This document shows positions 13,440-25,825 of a stretch of 64,000 bases of DNA, in pieces. How positions within the stretch are numbered: the first letter of the stretch is position 1; every line of letters begins with the position of its first letter. The position numbers and the translations under genes were made by a program. Source of the stretch: Amphirosellinia nigrospora (lineage: Eukaryota > Ascomycota > Sordariomycetes > Xylariales > Xylariaceae); NCBI GenBank assembly GCA_004123355.1, contig SCHM01000001.1, positions 13,340,193 to 13,404,192 on the forward strand. The letters are read 5' to 3'. The notes beneath the pieces are model-generated. The model saw only the letters and a program-made list of their open reading frames with translations. It was not told where the DNA came from and ran no database searches.

Positions 13440-16400
13440 ATGAGGATCGCTATCCGGGAACAGTTGGCCGCCCTGGTGCTGTTGGCTGTTCTTATCGCCC
13501 TGACCATCGTATCTGTTCCAACATGGATCTACGTCCACAAATTCGTCGTCAACGTCGAATCCAACGGCCTTTCTCTAACCGCCTCGCTTAAGGCTTCTCA
13601 AGTTGCCTCTCAAATCAAACTCGTCCAGTCGACTTGCAGAGGCATTACTACGAGATTACTAGTGCAAGCCGCTTTTCTTGACTTCTACGCCGGCAACCAT
13701 ACCATTGAAAATTGGGGTCTCGCCACAAAGGACCTCCAAACCGCTCTGAATTCCGGCGGCAGCTCTAATCTTCTACAGGCCAGGCTATACTCTCGGAATG
13801 CAACCGGTGACCCCAATGGCCTCCTTAATGTCACGGGCGACAGTATCTCTGATGTTTTACTGCCGTACAGGGCTCCTGACGGCTCTCAGGTTTACTTGGG
13901 GACACGGCATTAGGCTACCCCCATCGCTCTTCCCTAACATCACATTCTATAGCTCGACGGACCCCGACCCTCTCCAGCCGGGCCAGACTCTCGTTGTGGC
14001 TAGGCCGTTTCCCGATGTACGCATTGACTCGACCGTCGATGGTCTTGTACTTGGTCCCCTCGTTGTCAACCAGTCATATGCCTTACTTTCCTTGACATTA
14101 CCTATTCGAATGACCACGGCGGTGAATATCATACTTGGATATATGACTATCGTTGCGGAAGCCACCCCGATTATTGATATTGTCAACTCTCAGGAAGGAC
14201 TTGGCGACACGGGGAATGTTCTGCTCATAGGCCCTTCTACCGGTTGGAATCGATTCAGTAAATACAACCAACCAGCGAACTCGACCCATGCGGCGGCTGC
14301 GAACTTCTCAGATGTCGATGTACAGTTCGTCCTCCCCCCATAGCCAGGGACCATGTGAAGAATCGACATACCGAATTCGACATAGCTGCCGGTAACTATG
14401 GGAAGCCATTTAAAGTGACAGAGTACCACGCGGTATACAAGGCTTTTACCCAGAAGAATCCTGCAGCCAACAATTCGAGTAGCATGTTGTCGACAACAAA
14501 CGAACAAGGGGTTGCCGTGGCCGTCGGCTATGCCCGCCCCCAACCTCGTTGGCTAACTGGACTCTCATTGTCGAGCAAGCCAGGTCGGAAGCCTTTGTAC
14601 CTATCAACACACTCCAGAATATCCTCTTGGGTACTGTCTTTGGGACTACTGCTGTGGTGCTCCTTTTTATAGTGCCTTGTGCCCATCTCAGCGTGAAACC
14701 AATTCGACGGTTAAAGTCCGCTACCGAGAAATCAATCTCACCTCCGGGTTATGTTGAGGCGTACCTGGACGAATTCGAGTATGATGACGGCCACGCCACA
14801 TCGGGCCGAAGTAGCAGCACTATGCCACATGGTATTTTTAGGCGACTCAAAAGATGGTATAGGAAACGCATGAGACCGTTACCGCCTCCCTCGGAACATC
14901 CCAGTGACCATCGTCGTCGTGTCTTCAAAATCCCCGGTAGAGTCACGGACCACAGGCACATCGTCACGGACGAACTAACTGAACTAACAACGACGTTCAA
15001 CGAGATGAGCGACGAATTGCTGAGACAGTACACTTCACTAGAGGACAAGGTCGCCCAGAGAACACGAGAACTGGAGGAGAGCAAGAAGGCCGCGGAGGCT
15101 GCCAATGAGAGCAAGACCTTGTTTATTGCCAACATTTCGCATGAGCTGAAAACACCCCTAAACGGAATCTTAGGTATGGCCTCCGTGTGTATGGAGGAAG
15201 ACGACCTCGGACGAATTAAGCAATCACTAAACCTACTTTACAAATCGGGCGACCTGTTATTTCACCTTCTCGAAGATCTCCTGAATTTTTCGAAGAATCA
15301 GATTGGCCATCAACTGAGTCTGGATGAAAAAGAGTTCCGATTAGGAGATATTCGATCACAAATTCTCGCCATTTTTGACAAACAAGTCCGTGAAGGCCAA
15401 ATCGTTTTCTCGGTTGAGTTTTCAGGATCTGATCTCATCGAGCCGGATCTAGGCGTTGAGCGCAGTAGCTTTGAGGAGAAACTGCCAGTCCTAGGCCCCG
15501 AGGGGGTCGACTGAAGAATATGTGTCTCTGGGGTGACCAACACAGAATTTTGCAGGTGTTAATCAATCTTGTTAGCAACAGTTTGAAATTCACTCCACCC
15601 CATGGAAAGGTATCTGTCCGCATCCGGTGTATCGGCGAAGCCGATTCGAGCGACGAGAGTAGGAACGAGAGTAGGACTTCTTCGTTCTCGAGAAATACGT
15701 CGAGTTTTCAAGGAAGACTTCAACACCGCGGCGGATCCGTATCTAACAACTCGACAACCTCTAGGGACACTGCTGTTGTAGCCGGCACAGCTCTGTCAAT
15801 CAATCCCTTGGACCCGAAGGTTGCACCACACTTATATACAGCCGATAGATCCCAGACACCGCCACCAGTACACGCTAAGCCATATTTATTTGAATTTGAG
15901 GTGGAAGATACCGGTCCAGGCATTCCGGACCATATGCATGCAAGGGTATTTGAGCCATTTGTCCAGGGGGATTTAGGCCTGAGTAAAAAGTTTGGCGGCA
16001 CAGGATTGGGGCTGAGTATCTGCCAACAGCTGGCTAACTTGATGGGTGGCGCTATCACAATGAGAAGTGCCCTTGGGGTTGGCACTGCCTTTAATATGCG
16101 CATCCCGCTTAAGTACACTAAGGACAGGTAAGGCTACTCACCCGTCGTGAAACGACATTATTTGTACTGACCGACGATCGTACCAGGACTTCAAGTACTG
16201 CTTCTAGTAGCATCCATTCACGCCCCGCCAGTGTTGCCTCCGCTGAGGCCGAGGCACGGAGAAGCCCTCTACCCAAACAGCTGCCGAAGCTAAGGCAAGC
16301 GTTCTCGATGATCAACAACCTCGACTTGTGGGCCTAAGCCAGCCTTTCTTCGCGTCAACACCCAAAGCCGGAACGACGCTAAGTCCTGATGAGCAAATGA

Positions 16401-16975
16401 AAGCTGCCGAAAAGGCCCGTGCCGTTAAAGGTGACGGAAAGCTACGCGTCTTGGTTGCGGAGGATAATCCCACCAATATCGAGGTCGTCAGTCGTATGCT
16501 GAAGCTGGAAGACGTCTACGACGTTACGATCGCCAAAGACGGACAGGAGGCCTACGATCTAGTCAAGGCGAACATGGAGAATAATACATATTTCGACCTA
16601 ATTTTCATGGACATACAAATGCCCAACGTCGATGGCTTACAGAGCACTCGCCTCATACGGAAAATGGGTTACTCGGCTCCTATTGTCGCATTGACGGCCT
16701 TTTCTGACGAGAGCAACGTTAAAAATTGTATAGAATCCGGGATGAACGAATTTCTTAGTAAACCTATCCGCCGACCAGCACTCAAACGAGTTTTAAAGAA
16801 ATTCGCGACTATCATAGAAGAACCCGAGAATCCATCAACTTCAAGGCGGCCTACGCCCGAAAAGGGTAGCCCTGTCATTACGACCCAGCCTGTCAACGGA
16901 CATGTTTCTCCCGACCTTGTTCAACACAAAGAGCTTAGTCCTTCGAATGGGGTCCTCGCTACAGTAGCACCCTGA
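13440..16975 (+). CDS. SLN1: Sln1-type osmosensing hybrid histidine kinase
   Basis: A membrane sensor kinase that feeds the phosphorelay controlling the HOG MAP-kinase pathway (group VI fungal hybrid kinase, Sln1/TcsB). From the N terminus: TM1 (residues about 8-32, [18 protein letters not shown]), a long extracellular sensor region, TM2 ([18 protein letters not shown]), a coiled linker, and the HisKA H-box ([18 protein letters not shown]). The ATPase N, G1 and G2 boxes follow ([30 protein letters not shown]), then a receiver domain with acceptor Asp in FMDIQMP and the switch Lys in FLSKPI. One intron, 16128-16186, has a TACTGAC branch site. Six frame breaks (13898-13901, 13918-13922, 14334-14339, 14537-14545, 15502-15506, about 16272) each resolve by adding one base to a homopolymer. 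It is therefore annotated as one gene. Confidence 0.93.
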
Positions 16976-18266
16976 CACAACCATAATCATTACAATTTTT
17001 AGAGCTCGAAGGTCTTGTCTATTAGCCACATTGCGCAATACCCTACGGCACGATTCCTCGCCCTATTCATCCGATTTTGGCACCTTCCAAGCCGTCGTTA
17101 CTATGTTATACCTCTCTACACCACAACTTAGCAAGTACCTCAGCGAACGGCGTTCTTGACGATTATAGCATTTTACTTTGACAGTTCATGGGCGACATCT
17201 GTGGGGACATACGAAAGGACCGGTTGCAAAAGCATGGAAATTCATCGAGTGGTGTATAAGGCGTATGGACTGTTTTATTAGCCACAGGAAGGGGACTAAT
17301 CTTTTTTTTGGCTCCCTTAAAACCTAATACTGCATATGTGGTGTTTTTTCAGATGCGAGATCCTCAGCATTTTTTATAATCTAGCGGGGAGAGGGCGCTA
17401 CAGTGCGCTAGAACGGCTTCACTACACGCATTTTTGCCCGATATGTAGGATATAGATAGGAACTCATGTCAGTGAATCTCAAATACGCGCGCCTGACTAC
17501 TTCAAAATGGGGGGGACGTCTTAAGAGGTTTTGCGTCGTCTCTGGACCTAAGGCAAGGTTACTTTGTCAGTTCGGTTTGGCTGCCGTCACCTGAATTAGT
17601 TGATTCACACAATTATATACTTTTGTTATTTAAATTACCGTGAGGTGGTTCAAGTTATCTTTCTCGTAGTAGGGTGATGTGAATGCTGCCCCCAAGACGT
17701 ATTAGGTAGTTAGTCGGAAAAGACGTGATCTATCGGAAAAGATGCGGTTCGTTCGGATAAGTCCGGTGGGCGGGCCCGGCAAAGCGTTCACACGCGGGAA
17801 GATATTCCCCCCTTTCGGATCCGTTGGTTCGGCATACGCGTGTCTAATTTACTAGGGAATCTCTAGATAAAGTAGTTGTATGTAGGTAGTTTCGATTAGG
17901 TGGAATGAAATTAGGGTGCTTTGGAATTTGTTCAATACTTTTCAGTATATCAGTATAGGTACTTGTAGAGAATGATTCGGTGTTTGATGTTACCCCACGA
18001 AGACTAGCAGACGGGAAAGTCCCATATCATATATCTGTTTCCTACTTCACCCCTCCTGCTCAGGCTATTCTTTCTTGTTCACCTCCTGTTTACATACGGA
18101 TTTAACAAATGTTGACTGACCTATCATCACCGTCAACATCAAGATCAGATATACACACTCAGACCCTAACCTAACCTAACCTAACGTAACCTGACCCAAC
18201 CAACCCCTACTCCTCCATCTCCATCTCCATCTCCATTCCCCATTCCCCATCCATCCACCACCCAAA
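16976..18266. other. Intergenic, with low-complexity leader at its end
   Basis: I see no gene. It contains the 3' flank of the kinase gene and, towards 18160, the low-complexity leader of the next gene. Confidence 0.5.
18163..18252 (+). repeat. CCTAA pentamer array followed by TCCATC repeats
   Basis: Four tandem or near-tandem CCTAA-type units (18165-18195, decaying to CGTAA and CCTGA) are followed by TCCATC and CCATTCC repeats. The tract ends 15 bases before the ATG of the CMD-like gene and is probably part of its leader. The unit resembles but does not equal the usual fungal telomere repeat (CCCTAA). Confidence 0.75.
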
Positions 18267-19071
18267 ATGCGCATCCCCTACGTCCCCAACCCACCCCCAA
18301 CAACAAGCGCCGAAGAGAGCGCAATAATATCGCGCATCGCGGCGCGCCGCGCCCCGCGGCCCCTGCAGTCGCTGGACCTGGCGCTGCTGCACAGCCCTCC
18401 GATAGCGGACGGGTGGAACGCCTTCCTGGGCGCCGTGCGCACGCGGACCGCGCTGTCCGCGTCGCTGCGGGAGATCGCCATCTGCCGCGTGGCGGTATGT
18501 AACGCGGCGTGGTACGAGTGGGCGCACCACGCGCCCCTCGCGGCGGCTGCCGGTCTGGGACCCGGTGCGCTGGCCGTGTTGAAGATGGTGGACTTGGGAG
18601 GTGTGCGGGAGGACGAGAGGGAGAGGGCGCAGAGGGATGGGTTGGGGAGGAAGGAGTGGGCTGTTTTGAGATATGCTGATCAGATGACGAGACTGGTCGC
18701 TGTTGATGATGCTACGTTTGAGGACCTGAGGAAATTCTGTGATGAGAGGGAGGTTGTTGAGGTTACTGCTACGGTGAGTTTTACCCCTTTCTCTCTGCTT
18801 CTCTCTAGGTTACTGGATTTAGGGGTGGGTGGGTGTGTGAGTGAGTGGGCGGGTGTTGAATTTTGGGGATTTTATATATCTGGCGGGTTGATTGACTGAT
18901 TAACTGATTGACTCTTTGTACAGGTCGCCGCGTATAACTGCGTCAGTCGGTTTCTTGTCGCGTTAGACGGTATGTCAACTCCCCTCCCCTCTGCGATGGC
19001 TTGCGCCTTCTAATGGTGTGATGGTAGTGGGCGAGAGGAATGGGACAGGTCCTGATGATGTCAAGCACTGA
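18267..19071 (+). CDS. Carboxymuconolactone decarboxylase / AhpD-like protein
   Basis: A small soluble all-helical protein of the CMD/AhpD superfamily, whose members are decarboxylases or alkylhydroperoxidase-like enzymes; the substrate is unknown. Three exons (18267-18773, 18924-18969, 19028-19071) join in phase to give 198 residues. Family features are the SLREIAICRVAV helix followed by EWAHHAPLAA, containing the Arg/Glu/His cluster. The second helical repeat includes EWAVLRYADQM and ends VAAYNCVSRFLVALD. The last exon encodes only a short tail, VGERNGTGPDDVKH. No frame break is present. Exon 1 is very GC-rich compared with its flanks. Confidence 0.85.
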
Positions 19072-20125
19072 TCGATACTCGACGTGGAGAGTATGATGGA
19101 ATTGTAGCTTGTTTGCGAGATCACGGCACAGTTTCATTGGAATTACATGTACATGGCATTGAAAAAAAGCATTCTTAAGTAGTTATGATATAAACGCACA
19201 TCCTTCAGCTCGCGAAAGCAGTATATGCATCGCATTATCCGACATACATCGATCCAATGCTGGCCACCTCTAACAATCCAAATACCTGTTCAACGCCAGT
19301 TCAACCTCACGTACACTGTCAGGTTTTCTATACTACATACACACTACATGCTTGAACTAAAAACCAAGCCGAAACCCAAGGTAAGTTGAAAATAGGGAAA
19401 GGGGAAACGTGATTAATGGACGAACGTTAAGCTCTAATAAGGAATGATATCGAAGGTAAATCAAGGTGTGACGATAAGAAGTGAAAATGACGTGAAGCAT
19501 CATAAAATAAATAAGGGGGTATCATTTGATGCTCAGGAGACAGTCAACGACACCCAAAGAAAATTTAATGGGGTATATGATGTTTTGGACGGAGAGTAGT
19601 CGAGTCCGTTGACCATCTAACCTGGACACATTTGCCAAGTCGGAGACTGCCAACGGCGATACTTATTATCGTGTGGTGAATCGGAGTCTTTTACAATGTC
19701 GTGTATAATTCGTTTCATCGTGAGGCCATAAATCGTCTAGTTTCGCCGTAGCATAGATCCTGTAAGCCATTCTAGACGCAGCCACGTTGTGGGTTTACTG
19801 CTGCGTCGAAATCATGACACATAGAATTGCTCGTCGCGCGCATCATTATAGCTGGAGCATTTCCGGTGTCGAGGGTGTCGAGGGCCCGTTAAGTGGCCTT
19901 AATGCCGCTAATGGACTCCCGATTGGGGACATGGGTGGGGGGACCGCATGGCCGCTTCGATGGAAGCATGTCGTTGACGTAGTATGGGAGATCGTTGCAG
20001 CTCCGCAACAACGCCAAACCAGCCGCCTCGGTGCGTATGCTCGGTCTTCTCATTGTAGCCCATGGCCTGCGTAGTGAGACGTCTCAATGGTTTTCTCAGA
20101 GGAGTGCTGTCTGTATGCGCCTTGG
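19072..20125. other. Intergenic
   Basis: No supported gene. It covers the 3' flank of the CMD-like gene and the region downstream of the minus-strand membrane protein. In the latter, an alternative frame stays open down to 19908; if the membrane-protein gene has a frame break, its tail could reach here. Confidence 0.45.
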
Positions 20126-20671
20126 TTATGCCTGGCAGAGGCGCTGGTGAGGTACTGGTGGAGCTGGTGGAATCGCTCGCTGCGGTTCCTTGGGTGCTGT
20201 TCTTGCGGCATCCTTTGCGCGCTCGCCCATCGTCGTTGCCACAATCCCCATGTATACAACTAGGAATCGCATGCGTAGCATATCTAGCCGGCGCACCCGC
20301 TCTTCTAGTTGCTTTCTGTGGCCGGCCCAAAGTACACGGGCGCTTGTGCGCAACGTCGTGCCACCCTCTTCCACCACCAGGCGGTTTAGGTCCTCGCGCA
20401 AGTCATCGCCCTGTTTCTGGATCTCGCGCAAAAGCCGGCCCAGGCGCAGCTTGTCCTCCAACCGTGGTACTTTAGCCACGTCGCAGTCGTAGCTTTCGTT
20501 TTCCTGTATGGAACAGTCGACGGTATCGACGAAGGTAGTGATTTCGCGCGGGGCCGCAAGGTATGCGACCGTGTAAGTGGTGATGATCAGAGCGATGGCT
20601 CCGAGCGCCAACGATAGGGCACTGACAAGCAGGACTATAGTCCACAGCAGCGAAGGGGAGGGTTCCGCCAT
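20126..20671 (-). CDS. Small membrane-anchored coiled-coil protein, unknown
   Basis: I do not recognise a family. The 181-residue frame starts MAEPSPSLLW and has one long or two close hydrophobic segments (about residues 9-42, including SALSLALGAIALIITT). A short acidic loop with two Cys (DCSIQENESYDCD) follows. Next is a charged helical stretch (about residues 70-150, with RLLREIQKQGDDLREDLNRL and RKQLEERVRRLDMLRMRF) that looks like a coiled coil or perinuclear/vesicle tether. The C terminus is Pro/Ala-rich. Codon bias is GC-rich, as in neighbouring real genes. A second minus-strand frame overlapping the 3' end (from 20330) could be the true tail if one base is missing, so the stop is uncertain. 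Confidence 0.6.
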   Translation of the reverse strand: MAEPSPSLLWTIVLLVSALSLALGAIALIITTYTVAYLAAPREITTFVDTVDCSIQENESYDCDVAKVPRLEDKLRLGRLLREIQKQGDDLREDLNRLVVEEGGTTLRTSARVLWAGHRKQLEERVRRLDMLRMRFLVVYMGIVATTMGERAKDAARTAPKEPQRAIPPAPPVPHQRLCQA

Positions 20672-21925
20672 ATTGCGAGCGTGAATCTCGGGCGATAGAA
20701 AACCATAGAGGATACAATGTTCATCGACGTTGCTGGCTGGAGTGCGGGCAAAGAAGTGAGGCGACCAATATGACGTTCAGCATTCCCCTTTCCAGTGCAG
20801 ATGGGCGCTGGTTGGTGCGTTGAGTGCGTGGGAGTGGGTGGCTCTGGATCGGGTGGCTGGCGGGCTGGGCTCGGGACAAGAGGGGCAAATGTAACTCTTC
20901 GTGTAGATTACATTCGTTCGTTTTCCATGCAGCTGGTTTCCGTTTAGCCCTAATATGCTACTGTAGTAATTTTTTTATTTAAAAAATTAGCCGCGATTAA
21001 ATGACGCTTTGTAGTACAAACTTGTGGCCAAACTCGTTAACCTAGTCTCTTGTGGATTGCGTTAGAAGATGGCCTCGGATGACCACAAATCAGAGGCATA
21101 TATATTCCTATCTAACCTAGTAAGCTCACGTCTTACGCAGGGGACGACTCCATTCTTTCTTCCAGACCCATTTCCACGCATTCCGATGGGGCACCGCTAT
21201 GTATGCGTATGTACGTACTGCACTCTGCAGCGGATAGAATGGTTCCTGGGTTAGCGATGTTTGCTGGGGCGCCTGTCACGCGTTGTCGAATGCAGTATAG
21301 CATGGAAACGAGGTGATGGTGGGATGATCGGGCCGCTGTAAGTAGTACCCTAAGCCTAGAGCGGTGCGTGTCTCGCAATTGTTGAGGTTGAGGTTGAGCA
21401 TCGTGGTCGTGGAGTATAGAAGTTGAATGGTGAGAAGGGGGAATAAAGCATGTATGAAGGAAATGGAAATCAAGATGAGGGGCATGACTCAGATAAATCT
21501 TAGCCCTCGATACCTAAGTAGATGCATTCGCAGCTCTTGCTTTCCTATTGTGCATTTCGATGTCATGCCTTCTCCTTCCAAGGCTTGGATTCATGCGCCC
21601 CTACCTGTACGGCACCACTGTGCTGCATTCCCGCTGCGGCCCCCAAAATGTACCTATTAGGCACATGTACTACTGTAGGTACACGGATATGCGGTTCAGC
21701 TGAGGAGCGGCAGCGTCTCCTTATAGGCTACAGGTCCTTGACCTTAGGATGGCGTAGGTCAACCTTTCCATCTCGTAAAAGTCCAATTTTGTCCACATAC
21801 TTCTAAGTAGACTCACAGTCTCTACCACGCTTTCCACTCTTAGAAAACCGGGCGACGCATTACATTTGTGACAAAACGAAATCAAAGACTTGAAAAGGGT
21901 GCCGCGACACCCCCCGCATAACAAC
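20672..21925. other. Intergenic
   Basis: No supported gene. Short open frames on both strands have no motifs. The stretch just before 21926 is the leader of BUD32. Confidence 0.45.
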
Positions 21926-22756
21926 ATGGCGGCCGACAGCGCCACACACGCGTTTCCCCTCCCCGCGATCCTCGAATACCCCTCCTCCACCCCAGAGCTC
22001 ATCACCAAGGCGCGAAGGCCGTTTATACAAGTCGACATACCTCCTGCCCTCGATCCCTTGCGCTCTAAATACCGACCCCCAAAGCCATGGAGGCATCCCG
22101 TCCTCGACGCCCGGCTCACACGTCACCGCATCCTCGCCGAAGCCCGCAACCTAGCCAAATGCCGTCGCGAGGGCGTGCCCGTCCCCACCGTGTATGCTAT
22201 CGATGAGAGTGCGGGGTGGCTCATGATGGAATGGGTCGCCGGCGGTCCTGTACGCGCCGCCATTAACGAGTGGTTGCGGCGACGACGCGATGGCGAGCGG
22301 GCCGAGGGCAGGTCGGGCGAAGCGATCGTCGAGGGCACGGGCGAAGCAGATGCAGACCTGGTTGCGCTACTACGGCGCATAGGCGCTGCTGTGGGACACA
22401 TGCACAAGGTTGGCATCGTACACGGGGATCTGACGACGAGCAACATGATGCTGAGGCCGTGGGAAAGAGGCCAAGAACCTGCGAATGGACATAAACGGGA
22501 AGGCGACGGGCTACTGGAGGGTGAGATTGTGATTATTGATTTTGGGCTGGCGAGCCAGAGCACGTCCGAAGAGGATCGTGCCGTGGATCTATACGTGCTA
22601 GAAAGGGCGTTTGCTAGTACACATCCCCGCGCCGAGAAGCTGTTTACGGCCGTGCTAGAAAACACGTACAGAGAAGCGTTTAAGCAGGCGCCCATAGTGC
22701 TGAAGAAGCTAGAGGACGTCCGTATGCGCGGTCGGAAGAGAAGTATGATAGGCTAA
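21926..22756 (+). CDS. BUD32: EKC/KEOPS complex atypical kinase Bud32
   Basis: The small ATPase/kinase subunit of KEOPS, which makes the t6A base in tRNAs and supports telomere maintenance. The frame (276 codons from MAADSATHAF) has the catalytic loop VHGDLTTSNMML, the Mg-binding IDFGLA, the helix VDLYVLERAFAS, and the basic family C terminus RMRGRKRS. The N-lobe is odd: between about 22010 and 22075 the reading frame gives a non-family sequence. The neighbouring frame there encodes a Bud32-like Gly-rich loop (ITKGAKAVY). A frame break near GG 22009-22010 appears to be compensated before KYRPPKPWRHP at about 22076, so the nucleotide loop is hidden rather than lost. The gene converges on the minus-strand gene that follows, 215 bases away. 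Confidence 0.9.
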   Translation: MAADSATHAFPLPAILEYPSSTPELITKARRPFIQVDIPPALDPLRSKYRPPKPWRHPVLDARLTRHRILAEARNLAKCRREGVPVPTVYAIDESAGWLMMEWVAGGPVRAAINEWLRRRRDGERAEGRSGEAIVEGTGEADADLVALLRRIGAAVGHMHKVGIVHGDLTTSNMMLRPWERGQEPANGHKREGDGLLEGEIVIIDFGLASQSTSEEDRAVDLYVLERAFASTHPRAEKLFTAVLENTYREAFKQAPIVLKKLEDVRMRGRKRSMIG

Positions 22757-22768
22757 ATCTAGCAGCAG

Positions 22769-22793
22769 TGCGCATTGCGCATTGCGCATTGCG
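22769..22793 (+). repeat. TGCGCAT tandem repeat, three units
   Basis: Three perfect 7-base TGCGCAT units plus a partial fourth lie just after the BUD32 stop. Confidence 0.85.
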
Positions 22794-22971
22794 ATGCAAA
22801 ACTAAGAGTCAATCATGATGAGAACTGTCGTAATGCGCGCTAACATTGCCTCCATGGACAACTCATGGAAAGCTTGACTTGGCTTGCTTCGACATTCTAT
22901 GCAACCTCCTCGACGCCATTATGTCCAAGAATTGTGTATATATAAAAGAGCATGCAATTACGATTGGTATC

Positions 22972-23922
22972 TCAGGCGGTTTGTACCAACTCGGCCCCAG
23001 CGAAATAACCCTTGTTCTCAATTACACCCTGTATTTGACGAAGGCCGTGTACTTGGCTACCCATTCGGGGATAAGATCACCCTTAAGGCCGCTTTGCGTA
23101 CTTCCATCATCAGCGAGAACACCGGCGCCCTGTGTGCCGTGTCCCAGCAGTTCTCGTAACGTGCCACTAGGTAGGATATCGGTGCAATCGCCATGAGTAA
23201 GAAGCTCGATACCCTCGCTCTTAGCAAGCTTTGTCAGGGGTGGCGGGACGCTGCAACAATCCTTGGTGTTGATCTGGTCGACAGCTGGCCGCACCTTGAC
23301 TTTGTCGATGAACCGTTGCAGCTTCTCGGTACCGAATTCGGCGATACCAGCCGACTGACCTTACCTGCTCGTAGAGGCTCTCCAGTGCGGACCACGTCAC
23401 GACCTCCTCCTCGTCGTTCCCCATGTTCGCATTCATCTTGTCCGCCTCCCATTCGCAGTCGCCCTCGAACGATATGCCGGGGAACGAGACGACCAGAAGA
23501 TCGATGTGCTCTATCCGTAGCTCCTTCATCACCAGCCGCAATGCCTCGTCGATGTACTCGATGCGCTTTGCGGCTGGTGCAGACGGCAGGAAAAACTTCA
23601 GGGTAATTTCGTACTGTGCACGGTCTTCTTGTAACCCAGCCGCCGTCCAGTCGATTCGCGGGACGTACAAGACAGAATCTTCCGTGATAGTCCAGGTATC
23701 TATTGCCGGCCGGTTGTTTCCGTTTATCGGATGTCCATTTTGTGCATGGGGCCCGCTGCCGTTGCTGCTTACAGGACTACCGGCATAGTCTTGCTGTGCA
23801 GCTACGAAGTTATTCCTCAGTGAGTTCGTGAGTTCAAGGTTGGATCTAGTAATGCCAGGCTTCCGGATGATGGAGGGGCCAGCCGTCACAATGTTGCCAG
23901 TTGATAGCACTATCCGCGTCAT
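22972..23922 (-). CDS. Glutamate-cysteine ligase regulatory (modifier) subunit
   Basis: An aldo/keto-reductase-fold protein that regulates glutamate-cysteine ligase, the first step of glutathione synthesis, in the cytosol. The N terminus (MTRIVLSTGNIVTAG) and the Asn-rich insert QNGHPINGNN are followed by the AKR-type strands RIEHIDLLVVSFPGISF and WSALESLYEQ. The conserved C-terminal half includes PAVDQINTKDCCSVPPPL, LTHGDC and the tail KGYFAGAELVQTA. One exon. Three one-base breaks, at CC 23364-23365, CC 23347-23348 and CCC 23037-23039, interrupt the frame; each is repaired by one more C on the plus strand. The raw first stop leaves the catalytic-fold C terminus out of frame, but the sequence there is fully conserved in style. 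Confidence 0.88.
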
Positions 23923-25060
23923 AGTCGACCACGTTACAGAGATTGTGGGGGAGAGTTGTCAGATTGGTTTTTTCTGCGTATTAGGGAAGAGGATTCGCCT
24001 CTAGTAAATATGGGGGTATATGGGTATCTGGGTATATGGATAAGGATATCAATGATTTTGAGGGTGGGAAAAAAATGAAGACTTTTGATTTATACCCCGA
24101 GTAGGTTGGTACAGGTGGGGTTTCGTGAACGGCGCAATGGTAAAACAGATTTCAGGGCAACGAAAAGCGATCTACTTAATGTGCCCGACAACGCCCCGTT
24201 TACCCTCTCGGGATTGGTAATAAGTGGTACAGATGGACTCAAGGCGGGTACTTTGTAAGCACATTTAATAATCAACGGGGATTGCAACATCAGTTGGGCA
24301 AGCCCTGGCATGCCCCGGCAGGTATGGTAGGTATGCTGTAAATAGGAAATGGCCAGGAGACGGGTCGAAAGACTTCTTAGGTACTAGGTAGGTTCTAGAC
24401 CCCCGCGGGACCAGACACGCAGCGTCGCGCGGCTGCTATATATTTGCCCGCCCGACCGGATAGCACGTTAGGACTTAGAGGGATGTTGTCATCCGTGTCA
24501 GGTGCTGGCGGGCGCTTCGTACCGATATGCAACATATGCAACAGACATGCGAGAGCCGCCGTACCTACCCAACAACACAGACAGGACCATGGTGATATCA
24601 AGAGTCCATCTGACGTTATCTCTATTCAATCGAAGCAATGGTTCTGCATACATGATTGGTCACATGCTTTCTGACGCATCAAAATGCAAGACATTCTAAT
24701 GCAAACGCAACTGCAACCAGCTAAATACGACTGTTTCCGTTCCCCCCACGGGGGCCATTGATTGGAGAATGCCGGGCAGCTGAGTGCCAGCCGCGGCAGC
24801 ATGGGAAGGGTGTAATGCAGACTGGGCCTGACAGGGGCGCGGGCAGATACGGGCCGTTTTAGGCTCTCTCACAAGCTGCCCAGTCCAAGGCCACTCGTGG
24901 CCAACCCCAATACATTGCTTCTGCAACCAAGCACCGACGCTCCATAGCTTGGTATCTACTCCCACCATAACCCCCTACCGACTTGATTACCGCTTGTTCT
25001 TGCCAACAAGCACGAATTCTCTAGAGTCTTCTACACCGTTGGTGATGTGAACGCATCACC
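23923..25060. other. Intergenic between divergent genes
   Basis: The interval is upstream of the minus-strand ligase subunit and of plus-strand AP-1 sigma, so it holds both promoters. A simple GGGTATATGG-like repetition occurs at about 24009-24040. No gene was seen. Confidence 0.5.
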
Positions 25061-25825
25061 ATGGCTATCAAGTAGGCTTCTGACGATGTGTCACTCCTAG
25101 ACTTCCAAACTAAACCGAGAACAGCTACTTAATCCTGCTCTCCCGGCAGGGCAAAGTGGTATGATACTATCCAGCCCTTTCTCCCTATCTTGACACGACC
25201 GTCCACCTTGAAACTAATTGTTTAACCATCATTAGCGTCTAGCAAAATGGTTCACCACCTTATCTCCCAGGGACAAGGCGAAGATCGTCAAGGACGTCTC
25301 TCAGCTAGTCCTCGCTAGACGAACTCGAATGTGTAATTTCCTCGAGTACAAGGGTCCGCTTGCCGCCCATTATACTACAGTCACGATCACGTCCTGACCT
25401 GCGACGCAGATACCAAGATCGTCTACCGCCGTTATGCCTCGCTCTTCTTCATAGCCGGCTGCTCATCCGACGACAACGAACTGATTACCCTCGAGATCAT
25501 CCACCGCTACGTCGAACAGATGGACAAGTACTACGGCAATGTGTGCGAGCTCGACATCATCTTCTCCTTTACCAAGGCATATTATATCCTCGACGAGATA
25601 TTGCTCGCTGGTGAACTCCAGGAGAGCAGCAAGAAGAACGTTCTACGGTGTATAGGGCAACAGGATTCATTGGAGGACATGGAGGTAAGCAGTTTTCGGT
25701 TTTCTTCGTTTCATCTGGACGGTAGCTGTGCTATACATATTCTATGCTTTTCAGGAACGTCGTCGGACCACTGACGCGTATCTTCTTCTTGGCAGGTCGA
25801 TGATGAAGTAACACGGATCATGTAA
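25061..25825 (+). CDS. APS1: AP-1 clathrin adaptor sigma subunit
   Basis: The small chain of the AP-1 adaptor at the trans-Golgi network and endosomes, which helps read dileucine sorting signals. Five exons (25061-25071, 25125-25158, 25236-25353, 25410-25684, 25796-25825) join in phase to exactly 155 residues, the family's length. It begins [15 protein letters not shown], continues [37 protein letters not shown] and [12 protein letters not shown], and ends [12 protein letters not shown]. No frame break. The tiny 11-base first exon was chosen because it restores the invariant N terminus and the next acceptor matches its phase. Confidence 0.96.
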